Of a stretch of 64,000 bases of DNA, positions 18,665 through 27,219 are shown one piece after another. The number at the start of each line of letters is the position of its first letter. Positions within the stretch are counted from its first letter, which is position 1. Both the position numbers and the translations under genes were made by a program. The stretch is from Acholeplasma laidlawii (GTDB lineage Bacteria; Bacillota_I; Bacilli_A; Acholeplasmatales; Acholeplasmataceae). The stretch lies in the NCBI RefSeq assembly GCF_015709225.1, contig NZ_JADNRS010000037.1:23560-87559 (forward strand), written 5' to 3'. The notes under the pieces are model-generated. The model ran no database searches and was not told the origin of the DNA. It was given only the letters and a program-made list of their open reading frames with translations.

Positions 18665-19260
18665 GTGATCCATATTTTTATAAAGGTACTAATACCCATG
18701 TAAATGTCATGGGTATAAGGGATAAAGCACTATTAAAGACTTATACAGCTAACCAATTTGGCCTTGCAATGCTAAATATCCTTAAAAATCCACCAAAAAT
18801 GGAGAGTGCGTTTGATTTTTTAGAGTTGCATAAACTACTATTTGAGAATGTTTTTCCATGGGCTGGACAAATTAGAACTGTAAATATGACAACCTCAGAA
18901 TTTATCTTAGGTGATGGTTTAGTTGAATTTGCAGACTTTAGAACAATTGAAAAAGAACTTAAACAAATAGATTTAAAATACCAAGGCTATCCATGGAAAT
19001 TTGTAACAAAATCAGAGTTTATTGACCATTTATGTAAGTTTATAGTCGATCTTTGGGTGGTCCATCCACTTAGAGAAGGTAATACAAGAACTTTAATTGT
19101 GTATATGGACTTATTTGTTAGGAAATATGGCTACCAAATCGACTTAGAAGGGTTTGGTTTAGCAAGTAATGATTTACGTAATGGATTTGTGTGGGGCGCA
19201 ATCGGAGAATTCTTGAACATTAAGACGATTTTAAATAAAATCATCGTTAAAGAGAATTAA
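18661..19260 (+). CDS. Fic/Doc-family protein, probable AMP-transferase toxin
   Basis: The 199 residues contain the Fic core. The Fic motif reads HPLREGNTRT (about residue 139), with the catalytic His, the acidic residue for Mg, the GN anion hole and Arg; the usual GNGR is GNTR, a variant found in many Fic proteins. The upstream flap and strand region appears as FPWAGQIRTVNMT. Members transfer AMP (or another nucleotide) from ATP to Ser/Thr/Tyr of a target protein; toxin members often modify gyrase or topoisomerase IV. No internal inhibitory helix is evident at either end, so inhibition should come from the upstream partner, with which it overlaps as ATGA. Target unknown. Confidence 0.88.
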   Translation: MSDPYFYKGTNTHVNVMGIRDKALLKTYTANQFGLAMLNILKNPPKMESAFDFLELHKLLFENVFPWAGQIRTVNMTTSEFILGDGLVEFADFRTIEKELKQIDLKYQGYPWKFVTKSEFIDHLCKFIVDLWVVHPLREGNTRTLIVYMDLFVRKYGYQIDLEGFGLASNDLRNGFVWGAIGEFLNIKTILNKIIVKEN

Positions 19261-19336
19261 AAAAGTTCATCAAATGTTGTATAAATACCAAAATGTGTGG
19301 AAGAAATACACAATCGGTTAACAGCGTAAGTTTTTT

Positions 19337-19370
19337 AAAAGCCTTTTTCAATGTGATTAGGCTTTTTTAT
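19337..19370 (+). terminator. Terminator between the Fic operon and pdhA
   Basis: AAAAGCCT (19337-19344) pairs with AGGCTTTT (19359-19366), followed by TTATTAT. Confidence 0.75.
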
Positions 19371-19415
19371 TATATAATCAAGGTATGATAAAAACTTTTT
19401 AATTAGGAGGAAGTT

Positions 19416-20501
19416 ATGATCGCAAAGAAATATGATGCTTCAAAAGATAAGCAATTTCAAATACTAGATCAAAACGGTAAAGTGGTAAACGAAAAGATGG
19501 AACCAAAATTACCGAAAGAGACATTGTTAAAAATGTATAAGACTGCAGTTTTAGGTCGTAATGCTGATATTAAAGCATTACAATACCAAAGACAAGGTCG
19601 TATGTTAACCTATGCACCAAACATGGGTCAAGAAGCAGCACAAATTGGTATGGCTGCTGCAATGGAACCACAAGACTGGAACTCACCAATGTATAGAGAG
19701 TTAAACACTTTACTATATCGTGGCGATAAACTAGAAAACGTGTTCTTATACTGGTATGGTAACGAAAGAGGTTCAATCAAACCTGAAGGCGTGAAAATCT
19801 TACCAACAAATATTATTATTGGTTCACAATCAAATATTGCTGCTGGTTTAGCAATGGCGTCAAAAATTAGAAAGACTAATGAAGTAACAGCATTCACAAT
19901 CGGCGATGGTGGTACAGCGCATGGTGAATTCTATGAAGGATTAAACTTTGCTGCATCATTTAAAGCTCCAGTTGTTGCTGTTATTCAAAACAACCAATGG
20001 GCAATTTCAACACCAGTTAGAAAAGCTTCTAACTCAGAAACGCTTGCTCAAAAGGGTGTGGCATTCGGTATTCCTTACATCCAAGTCGATGGTAACGATA
20101 TGTTAGCTATGTATGTTGCAAGTAAAGAAGCAATGGATCGTGCTAGAAAAGGTGAAGGTCCAACTTTAATTGAAGCATTTACATACCGCATGGGGCCACA
20201 TACAACTTCTGATGACCCTTCAATCTATAGAACTAAAGAAGAAGAAAATGAATGGGCAAAGAAAGATCCAATTGCAAGATTTAAGACATACTTAATCAAT
20301 AAAGGCTATTGGTCTGAAGAAGAAGATAAGAAATTAGAAGAAGAAGTTTTAGCAGAAATCAATGATACATTCAAGAAAGTTGAAAGTTATGGTGCAAATG
20401 TTGAATTAATCGAAATCTTCGAACATACATATGCAGAAATGACTCCTCAATTAAAAGAACAATACGAAGAACATAAAAAGTATATGGAAGGAGTAAAGTA
20501 A
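19416..20501 (+). CDS. pdhA: Pyruvate dehydrogenase E1 component, alpha subunit
   Basis: The 361 residues form the thiamine-diphosphate subunit of E1, which decarboxylates pyruvate and passes the acetyl group to lipoyl-E2. The ThDP motif is seen as GDGGTAHGEFYEGLNFAASF running to QNNQWAIS (GDG to NN). The phosphorylation-loop-like YRMGPHTTSDDPS matches bacterial PdhA. GGAGGAAGTT precedes ATG 19416. It is first in the cluster pdhA-pdhB-pdhC-pdhD, with one base between its stop and pdhB. AAGGTATGATAA just upstream may hold the promoter -10. Confidence 0.96.
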   Translation: MIAKKYDASKDKQFQILDQNGKVVNEKMEPKLPKETLLKMYKTAVLGRNADIKALQYQRQGRMLTYAPNMGQEAAQIGMAAAMEPQDWNSPMYRELNTLLYRGDKLENVFLYWYGNERGSIKPEGVKILPTNIIIGSQSNIAAGLAMASKIRKTNEVTAFTIGDGGTAHGEFYEGLNFAASFKAPVVAVIQNNQWAISTPVRKASNSETLAQKGVAFGIPYIQVDGNDMLAMYVASKEAMDRARKGEGPTLIEAFTYRMGPHTTSDDPSIYRTKEEENEWAKKDPIARFKTYLINKGYWSEEEDKKLEEEVLAEINDTFKKVESYGANVELIEIFEHTYAEMTPQLKEQYEEHKKYMEGVK

Positions 20502-20502
20502 T

Positions 20503-21486
20503 ATGGCAATCATCACACTATTAGAAGCAATTAATCAAGCAATTGACCAAGCAATGGAAAAAGATGAGTCTATCGTTGTATTTGGTGAAGACGCTGGTTT
20601 TGAAGGTGGGGTATTCCGTGTCACAGCTGGCCTTCAAAAGAAATATGGTGAAACAAGAGTATTTGACACTCCAATTGCTGAATCTGCAATCGTAGGTTCT
20701 GCAGTAGGTATGGCAATTAACGGTCTTAAACCAATCGCTGAAATTCAATTTGACGGGTTTGTTTTCCCAGGTTATACAGATTTAGTTACACACGCTGCAC
20801 GTATGCGTAACAGAAGCCGTGGACAATTTACTGTTCCAATGGTATTACGTTTACCACACGGTGGTGGTATCCGTGCATTAGAACACCACTCAGAGGCATT
20901 AGAAGTTTTATTTGGTTCAATTCCAGGTTTAAAAGTAGTAACACCTTCTACACCGTATGATGCAAAAGGTTTACTATTAGCTGCAATCAATGATCCAGAT
21001 CCAGTAGTTTTCTTAGAACCTAAGAGAATATATAGAGCTGGTAAACAAGAAGTTCCTGCAGAAATGTATGAAATTCCAATTGGTAAAGCTAAAGTTGCTA
21101 AACAAGGTACAGATATGACTGTTGTTGCATGGGGTTCTATCGTACGTGAAGTTGAAAAAGCTGTTAAGTTAGTTGAAGCAGAAGGTATTTCTGTTGAAAT
21201 TATCGACTTAAGAACTATTTCTCCAATTGATGAAGAAACTATTTTAAACTCTGTTAAGAAAACAGGTAAATTCATGGTTGTTACAGAAGCTGTTAAATCT
21301 TATGGTCCAGCTGCAGAACTTATTACAATGGTTAATGAAAAAGCATTCTTCCATTTAGAAGCTGCTCCAGTACGTTTTACAGGATTTGATATTACAGTAC
21401 CTTTAGCTAGAGGCGAACATTATCACTTCCCACAACCTGAAAAGATTGCTGCCTACATTAGAAAATTAGCTAAAGCAAGACCATAA
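20503..21486 (+). CDS. pdhB: Pyruvate dehydrogenase E1 component, beta subunit
   Basis: The 327 residues match E1 beta of Gram-positive bacteria end to end: FGEDAGFEGGVFRVTAGLQ, DTPIAESAIVGSAVGMAI, EIQFDGFVFPG, RLPHGGGIRALEHHSEALE and the C-terminal transketolase domain with IDLRTISPIDEETI. It pairs with PdhA to make the E1 active site at the alpha/beta interface. It lies 1 bp after pdhA and 13 bp before pdhC. Confidence 0.96.
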   Translation: MAIITLLEAINQAIDQAMEKDESIVVFGEDAGFEGGVFRVTAGLQKKYGETRVFDTPIAESAIVGSAVGMAINGLKPIAEIQFDGFVFPGYTDLVTHAARMRNRSRGQFTVPMVLRLPHGGGIRALEHHSEALEVLFGSIPGLKVVTPSTPYDAKGLLLAAINDPDPVVFLEPKRIYRAGKQEVPAEMYEIPIGKAKVAKQGTDMTVVAWGSIVREVEKAVKLVEAEGISVEIIDLRTISPIDEETILNSVKKTGKFMVVTEAVKSYGPAAELITMVNEKAFFHLEAAPVRFTGFDITVPLARGEHYHFPQPEKIAAYIRKLAKARP

Positions 21487-21499
21487 GGAGGTACGACAT

Positions 21500-23116
21500 A
21501 TGTATGAATTTAAATTTGCCGACATCGGCGAAGGTATCCATGAAGGTACCGTCTTACAATGGAATTTTAAAGTTGGAGATAAAGTAAAAGAAGGCGAAAC
21601 GTTAGTAATTGTTGAAACAGACAAAGTGAACGCTGAATTACCATCTCCAGTTGATGGAACAATCGTTTCATTAGGTGCTAAAGAAGGTGAAGAAATTCAC
21701 GTTGGGCAAGTTATTGTTACAATCGATGACGGCTCAGGTACACCTGCTGCTGCTCCAGCGCCTGCTCAAGCATCAGCTCCAACTCCAGCACCAGCTGCAG
21801 CACCTCAAGCTGCAAGTGCAGATATCTATGATTTTAAATTTGCTGACATCGGAGAAGGTATCCATGAAGGAACAATTCTACAATGGAACTTCAAAGTTGG
21901 TGATAAAGTAAAAGAAGGCGAAACATTAGTTGTTGTTGAAACAGATAAAGTTAACGCTGAATTACCATCACCAGTAGATGGAACAATTCTTAAATTAGGT
22001 AAAGCTGAAGGTGAAGTGATTCACGTAGGCGAAACAGTTGTATTAATTGGAGAAAAGGGTGCTACATTAGCACAAACTGCTCCAGCCGAAGCTCCAGTAT
22101 CTGAACCTAAAAAGGGTGCAGGTGTTGTTGGTGAAATTGAAGTATCTGATGATATCATTGGTGGTTCTGAAGAAGTTCATGTAGTTGCAACTACTGGTAA
22201 AGTATTAGCATCTCCAGTTGCTCGTAAATTAGCAAGTGATTTAGGTGTTGATATTGCAACTATTAAAGGTAGTGGTGAACAAGGTAGAGTTATGAAAGAT
22301 GATGTTCAAAACTCTAAAGCACCAGCTAACGCTCAAGCACCAGTTCAACAAGCACAAGCTCCAGCACAAGCATCTACTTCAGTTGCTCCAAGTTTTGCTG
22401 CTCAAGGTAAACCACAAGGTGATGTTGAAGTTGTTAAGATCACACGTTTACGTAAAGCAGTATCTAATGCAATGACACGTTCTAAATCTATTATTCCTGA
22501 AACAGTATTAATGGATGAAATTAATGTAGATGCATTAGTTAACTTTAGAAATGAAGCTAAAGGTTTAGCTGAATCTAAGGGTATTAAATTAACTTACATG
22601 TCATTTATTGCTAAAGCAGTATTAATTGCATTAAAAGAATTCCCAATGTTCAATGCATCATTTAACCATGATACAGATGAAGTGTATATTAAAAAATTCA
22701 TTAACCTAGGTATGGCTGTTGATACACCAGACGGTTTAATTGTTCCAAACATCAAGAATGCAGATAGATTAAGTGTATTTGAACTTGCTACGCAAATTCG
22801 TACACTTGCTGATGATACAATTGCAAGAAAGATTTCAATGGATCAACAAACTGGTGGAACATTTACAATCACTAACTTTGGTTCAGCAGGTATTGCATTT
22901 GGAACACCTGTAATTAACTACCCAGAATTAGCAATCTTAGGTATTGGTAAGATTGATAGAAAACCTTGGGTTGTAGGCAATGAAATTAAGATTGCACATA
23001 CATTACCATTATCATTAGCTGTTGATCATAGAATCATTGATGGTGCAGACGGTGGTAGATTCTTAATGAGAGTAAAAGAGTTATTAACGAACCCTACATT
23101 ATTGTTATTAAGCTAA
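21500..23116 (+). CDS. pdhC: Pyruvate dehydrogenase E2 (dihydrolipoamide acetyltransferase), two lipoyl domains
   Basis: The 538 residues are arranged as lipoyl domain 1 (1-77), an Ala/Pro-rich linker, lipoyl domain 2 (about 111-188), a second linker, the E1/E3-binding domain (about 235-272, SPVARKLASDLGVDIATIKG), a third flexible linker, and the acetyltransferase core (about 310-538). Both lipoyl domains carry the lipoylated Lys in VETDKVNAELPSP and are nearly identical in sequence, pointing to a recent duplication. The core ends with the catalytic DHRIIDGADGG. AAGGAGG precedes ATG 21500. Lipoate is probably attached by the LplA-like ligase encoded at 25299-26216. Confidence 0.96.
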   Translation: MYEFKFADIGEGIHEGTVLQWNFKVGDKVKEGETLVIVETDKVNAELPSPVDGTIVSLGAKEGEEIHVGQVIVTIDDGSGTPAAAPAPAQASAPTPAPAAAPQAASADIYDFKFADIGEGIHEGTILQWNFKVGDKVKEGETLVVVETDKVNAELPSPVDGTILKLGKAEGEVIHVGETVVLIGEKGATLAQTAPAEAPVSEPKKGAGVVGEIEVSDDIIGGSEEVHVVATTGKVLASPVARKLASDLGVDIATIKGSGEQGRVMKDDVQNSKAPANAQAPVQQAQAPAQASTSVAPSFAAQGKPQGDVEVVKITRLRKAVSNAMTRSKSIIPETVLMDEINVDALVNFRNEAKGLAESKGIKLTYMSFIAKAVLIALKEFPMFNASFNHDTDEVYIKKFINLGMAVDTPDGLIVPNIKNADRLSVFELATQIRTLADDTIARKISMDQQTGGTFTITNFGSAGIAFGTPVINYPELAILGIGKIDRKPWVVGNEIKIAHTLPLSLAVDHRIIDGADGGRFLMRVKELLTNPTLLLLS

Positions 23117-23131
23117 GAAAGGAACTCCAAA

Positions 23132-24508
23132 ATGTCAAAAGAATATGAAATAATAATTGTTGGTGGAGGTCCCGGCGGTTACGTAGCTGCGATTAAAGCT
23201 GCACAATATGGTGCAAAAGTCGCACTTGTAGAAAAAGAGGTTGTTGGTGGTATTTGTTTAAACCACGGTTGTATTCCAACTAAAACATTCTTAAAATCTG
23301 CTAAAGTATTTAACACAGTTAAAAAATCAATGGACTATGGTGTATCTACATCAGGTGAAGTTGGTTTTGACTGGTCAAAAATTGTATCTAGAAAAGATGG
23401 CGTTGTTAAGCAATTAACTAATGGTGTCGCATTCTTATTAAAGAAAAATGGTGTAGACGTTTATAACGGATTTGGTGATATTAGATCAGCAAATGAAGTT
23501 GTCGTAAACGGCGAATCACTAAAAACTAAAAATGTTATTATCGCAACCGGTTCATCTGCTGTAGTGCCACCAATTCCTGGTGTTAAAGAAGCGTATGAAA
23601 AAGGTATTGTTGTAACAAGCCGTGAATTATTAAATGTTAAGAACTATCCAAAATCCATCGTTATCGTAGGTGGTGGTGTTATTGGTGTTGAGTTTGCAAC
23701 AGTATTTAATTCATTTGGTTCTAAAGTAACTATCATTGAAATGATGGATGGTATCTTACCAACTATGGATGATGATATCCGTACAGCATATACTAAAACA
23801 CTAAAACGTGACGGTATCGAAATTCTAACTAAAGCAGAAGTTAAAAAGGTTGATGACCATAAAGTAACTTATAGATTAGATGGTAAAGAAACTACTATTG
23901 AAGGTGACTTAATTTTAATGTCAGTTGGTACACGTGCAAATTCTAAAGGCTTAGAGCATTTAGGATTAGAAATGGACCGCGCAAACATTAAAACAAATGA
24001 ATACCTACAAACCAATGTTCCTGGTGTTTACGCTATTGGAGACGTTAACGGTAAATTCATGTTAGCACACGTTGCAGAACATGAAGGTATCACAGCTGTT
24101 CAACATATCCTAAAAATAGGTCACGCTAAGATGAACTATGATCAAATCCCTTCAGCAATTTATGGTTTCCCAGAAATTGCAGCGATTGGCTTAACTGAAA
24201 GAGAAGCTAAAGCGAGAGGATTAGATTATAAAGTATCTAAAGTACCTATTGCTGCAATTGGTAAAGCTGTAGCAGATGGTGAAAAAGAAGGTTTTGTTAA
24301 ATTAATCGTGGATAAAAAATACTTAGAAGTTCTTGGTGCACATATTTATGCATATAATGCTACAGAATTAATTTCTGAATATGCTGTTGCTATGACATCT
24401 GAGGCTACTGCACATGAAATCGCTCATGCAGTTCACCCACACCCAACACTTTCTGAATTAACTAAAGAAGCTGCACACGGTGCAATTGATAAAGCAATCC
24501 ATATTTAA
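23132..24508 (+). CDS. pdhD: Dihydrolipoamide dehydrogenase (E3)
   Basis: The flavoprotein has 458 residues, with FAD-binding GGGPGGYVAAIKAAQYG, the redox disulfide in GGICLNHGCIPTK, an NAD-binding GGGVIGVEFATVFNSFG, the second FAD motif in GVYAIGDVNG, and the C-terminal dimerisation domain with the catalytic His-Glu pair in HAVHPHPTLSE. It reoxidises E2 dihydrolipoamide with NAD+. Unlike E3 of several other mollicutes it carries no N-terminal lipoyl domain. AAAGGA precedes ATG 23132; it is the last gene of the pdh operon, closed by a strong terminator. Confidence 0.96.
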   Translation: MSKEYEIIIVGGGPGGYVAAIKAAQYGAKVALVEKEVVGGICLNHGCIPTKTFLKSAKVFNTVKKSMDYGVSTSGEVGFDWSKIVSRKDGVVKQLTNGVAFLLKKNGVDVYNGFGDIRSANEVVVNGESLKTKNVIIATGSSAVVPPIPGVKEAYEKGIVVTSRELLNVKNYPKSIVIVGGGVIGVEFATVFNSFGSKVTIIEMMDGILPTMDDDIRTAYTKTLKRDGIEILTKAEVKKVDDHKVTYRLDGKETTIEGDLILMSVGTRANSKGLEHLGLEMDRANIKTNEYLQTNVPGVYAIGDVNGKFMLAHVAEHEGITAVQHILKIGHAKMNYDQIPSAIYGFPEIAAIGLTEREAKARGLDYKVSKVPIAAIGKAVADGEKEGFVKLIVDKKYLEVLGAHIYAYNATELISEYAVAMTSEATAHEIAHAVHPHPTLSELTKEAAHGAIDKAIHI

Positions 24509-24530
24509 TACTTAATATAATTTATAAAAT

Positions 24531-24579
24531 AAAAACTTGGTGTATCCCTCATATTGTGGGGAAATCACCAAGTTTTATT
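24531..24579 (+). terminator. Terminator of the pdh operon
   Basis: AAAACTTGGTG pairs with CACCAAGTTTT, with an inner CCCTCA/TGTGGGG extension, followed by ATTTTT. Confidence 0.85.
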
Positions 24580-24655
24580 TTTATGTTGGTATTTATATAT
24601 TTTTTAGTATAATAGAATGTTAACAAAAAATAAAATACTATTTAAAGGAAGAACT

Positions 24656-25294
24656 ATGAAATTATTTAAAAAAATTATGACGCATGTTGTTGGTTTCTCA
24701 ATTATGACGTTTGCTGTATCACTTATTGTAAAAACCGAACAAGGTGCATTCCCTTATGATGCAATTAGCTACTATTTATCTGAATTAATTCCAAACGATT
24801 TCTTTACAATCGGTATGTCATCGATTCTATTTGGTCTTGTATGGGTTTTAATAAACTTTGCAATTATTAGAAAGCCTTATGTATTCTGGTCATTAATTAT
24901 TGTATTTGGATTTGGATCATTAATGGATTTATGGTTTAAATATGTATTAATACACTATAGTGCAGCCGGCCATGATATGTGGTTTAATGCAGGTATGGCG
25001 TTTGTAGGATTAATCTTATTAGGATTTAGTTTATCCATTATTATTACAAACAAAACAATGCCACTTGCACCATCAGAAGTATTTTTAGTTCACTTGAAGA
25101 ACTTCATTAAAAAGACATGGGTTGCAAAAGTTGCAATTGAAGCAGTCATGATTACAATTGCTGTTACATTAGCATTTATTGCAAATGACTTTATTCAAAT
25201 CGGCTGGTTTACATTAGTATCAGCATTCTTATTAGGACCAATTATTGGTCAATTTGAAAAAGTGGTAGTACCTTTATTAGGCGATTTATCATAA
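24656..25294 (+). CDS. YczE/YyaS/YitT-type integral membrane protein
   Basis: ATG 24656 is preferred over an in-frame ATG at 24617 because AAAGGAAGAACT stands directly before it; the product has 212 residues. It shows five to six TM segments and features of the YczE family: an N-terminal GFSIMTFAVSLIVKTEQGAFPYDA, then FFTIGMSSILFGLVWVLINF and FGFGSLMDLWFKYVL. Function in this family is unproven; members have been linked to export or regulation of secondary metabolites. Transcribed alone. Confidence 0.75.
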   Translation: MKLFKKIMTHVVGFSIMTFAVSLIVKTEQGAFPYDAISYYLSELIPNDFFTIGMSSILFGLVWVLINFAIIRKPYVFWSLIIVFGFGSLMDLWFKYVLIHYSAAGHDMWFNAGMAFVGLILLGFSLSIIITNKTMPLAPSEVFLVHLKNFIKKTWVAKVAIEAVMITIAVTLAFIANDFIQIGWFTLVSAFLLGPIIGQFEKVVVPLLGDLS

Positions 25295-25298
25295 TAAC

Positions 25299-26216
25299 TT
25301 ACTCAAAAAGCATCTGATATACTTCAGGTGCTTTTTTCTTTAAGAAACTTAAGTCGGTTGGGAAAAGTCTTTCCCCAACTAAACTAGATGATAAAGAAAG
25401 TGCAACCGTATCATTATGCATAATAATACAGTCCTCAACATGACCAAAACTCACAGTCAATTTAATACTGTAGTCCCCCAAAGACTTAACAATTGTGGAT
25501 TTTGGAGATTGTCCGTAATTCCAGTTAAATGATAAATAGCGTTCTTCTTTAAGCATTTCAATTTTCTTTATATCTTTTGAAGATAATTCTAACACTTCAC
25601 TTTCACCACTTATTTCTTTTAATAAATAAGATTTCATTTCCTCTATAGAAAGTGTTGTATAATCTTTTAAATTGGTGACTAAAGAACGATTGGACTTCAC
25701 ACCAATACTATCGATTGCATCATGCTTAGGTTTAATTACACTATTTAGTGTATCTAAATTAGAATTAAAAAGGAGTGTGCCGTGATGCAGTAGTTTATCT
25801 TTAAAGACGAACTGAGAATTTCCACTGACCTTTAGTCCATTAATTTTTAAGTCTGACTTTTCAATGAATTCAACAGGAATACCTAACTTATTTAGGGCTT
25901 TTGTAATCTTTTCTGTCATCAACTTATAATTATTGATTGTGCTTTTAGCACTTGTCATAAAACTAAAATTGATATTACCTAGATCATGATAGACTGTACC
26001 ACCACCAGAGTTTCTGCGTATTAGGGGTATATGGTTTTTAACAATATAGTCTAAATAGACTTCTTCAAATACATTTTGATTTCTTCCAAGTACGATAGAT
26101 GGTGCGTTTTGCCACAACAAAAAAATATCCTCATCTTTATGGATGTGTTTAAATATATATTCTTCCCAAGCCAAATTAAAGTAAGGGTCTTGACTGATTG
26201 CATGTATTGTTCTCAT
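25299..26216 (-). CDS. lplA: Lipoate-protein ligase A
   Basis: The minus-strand ATG at 26216 (MRTIHAISQDPYFNLAWEEY) is chosen because CGAGGT lies just upstream and the longer frame has no homologous N-terminus; the product has 305 residues. Typical motifs are RRNSGGGTVYHDLGNINFSF-like residues at about 70-90 (lipoate and ATP binding), KINGLKVSGNSQF and LLHHGTLLFNSNLD, followed by a C-terminal accessory domain. The enzyme activates free lipoate with ATP and attaches it to lipoyl lysines. The only lipoyl protein in view is PdhC, encoded 2.2 kb away, the evident partner. It diverges from the lipid kinase gene. Confidence 0.92.
   Translation of the reverse strand: MRTIHAISQDPYFNLAWEEYIFKHIHKDEDIFLLWQNAPSIVLGRNQNVFEEVYLDYIVKNHIPLIRRNSGGGTVYHDLGNINFSFMTSAKSTINNYKLMTEKITKALNKLGIPVEFIEKSDLKINGLKVSGNSQFVFKDKLLHHGTLLFNSNLDTLNSVIKPKHDAIDSIGVKSNRSLVTNLKDYTTLSIEEMKSYLLKEISGESEVLELSSKDIKKIEMLKEERYLSFNWNYGQSPKSTIVKSLGDYSIKLTVSFGHVEDCIIMHNDTVALSLSSSLVGERLFPTDLSFLKKKAPEVYQMLFE
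25305..25337 (+). terminator. Terminator of the YczE-type gene, inside the 3' end of lplA
   Basis: AAAAAGCATCTGA pairs with TTCAGGTGCTTTTTT (one G-T wobble), overlapping the last codons of the converging lplA gene. Confidence 0.7.
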
Positions 26217-26292
26217 TTTTTTACCTCGTTTAATTAATCTTATCATAATAATATTATATAATGGAACTATAAGGTCCTCAGGGGAAATGATT

Positions 26293-27201
26293 ATGAACAT
26301 ATTGCTAATATACAACGTATCTTCAGGTAATGGAAAGTTTATGCAAAGTTTTGGTAAAATCAAAACATTTTTTAAATTAAACAACTTTAATTATGATATA
26401 TATGATGTTAGGGTAACGGATAAAGTAGCACATGACATTGAAAGACTAGCGTCAAATTATGATGTACTCACCATCGCTGGTGGCGATGGTACAATTCATT
26501 CAGTCATTAATGGTCTTATGAGTATAGAAAAACATAAGCGACCAAAACTTTTAGTTTTACCATTTGGTACAACCAACGACTATGCGACGATGCTAGGCTT
26601 AGGTAAAGACTTAGATTTTAATTTAGCACTTTTAAAAACTAATCATTATAGATATAGTGACGTATATTGCTTAAACAATGAATACTTTGTGTATGCTGCA
26701 GCAGCAGGTAAGTTTTCTAATGTAAGTTATGACATTGATAGAGTCAGGTTAAAAAAGCTAGGTTCTATTGGTTACTTGATGAATGCTAAAAGGGATTTAT
26801 TAAATAAGTATCATATGGATCTATGTCTAGAGACTAGTAACTTAAAAATTAATAGAAAAGCCTTTCTTATATTAATCGCGTCTGGTTCTAGAGTAGGGGG
26901 ATTTAATATTAGTAAATTTACAAAAGATACGAAGTTTAATGATGGTAAAGTAAATATTCGTATCTTTACAAGAAACCATGTATTTTCATGGATGAAAATC
27001 ATTTGGTTTTATTTGTTTAAAGGAAGATATTTCCACAATGATATACATATCACCACAGATTATGCAAAAATCACTTTACCAGGAAAATATATTTGGAATG
27101 TAGATGGTGAAGCGGGTCCAACGGGTGAAATTATAGTTAAGACATTAAAAGAAGAAATAGAAGTTTATGTACATCCAAAGAAAATAAATAAATTGTTTTA
27201 G
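26293..27201 (+). CDS. Diacylglycerol/lipid kinase (DagK/YegS family)
   Basis: ATG 26293 is chosen over ATG 26287 because the AGGGGAAA site overlaps the earlier one; the product has 302 residues. The DAGK catalytic motif is clear in TIAGGDGTIHSVINGLM (about residue 60) and LPFGTTNDYATMLGL (about 95). The C-terminal half has the beta-rich lipid-kinase fold, including VGGFNISKFTKDTKFNDGKV and WNVDGEAGPTG. It phosphorylates diacylglycerol or a related lipid at the inner membrane face, recycling lipid intermediates. 18 bp separate it from the ABC transporter genes, so they may be co-transcribed. Confidence 0.88.
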   Translation: MNILLIYNVSSGNGKFMQSFGKIKTFFKLNNFNYDIYDVRVTDKVAHDIERLASNYDVLTIAGGDGTIHSVINGLMSIEKHKRPKLLVLPFGTTNDYATMLGLGKDLDFNLALLKTNHYRYSDVYCLNNEYFVYAAAAGKFSNVSYDIDRVRLKKLGSIGYLMNAKRDLLNKYHMDLCLETSNLKINRKAFLILIASGSRVGGFNISKFTKDTKFNDGKVNIRIFTRNHVFSWMKIIWFYLFKGRYFHNDIHITTDYAKITLPGKYIWNVDGEAGPTGEIIVKTLKEEIEVYVHPKKINKLF

Positions 27202-27219
27202 AAAAGGGAAAAGGAATAC

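Noticed and set aside
20772..21275. Long antisense ORF (167 codons) across pdhB
   Set aside because: It lies wholly within a well-conserved gene, has no ribosome site and no recognisable domain.
26217..26384. Longer N-terminus for lplA (361 residues)
   Set aside because: The extra 56 codons overlap the divergent lipid kinase gene and its promoter, and are not like LplA; ATG 26216 has the ribosome site.
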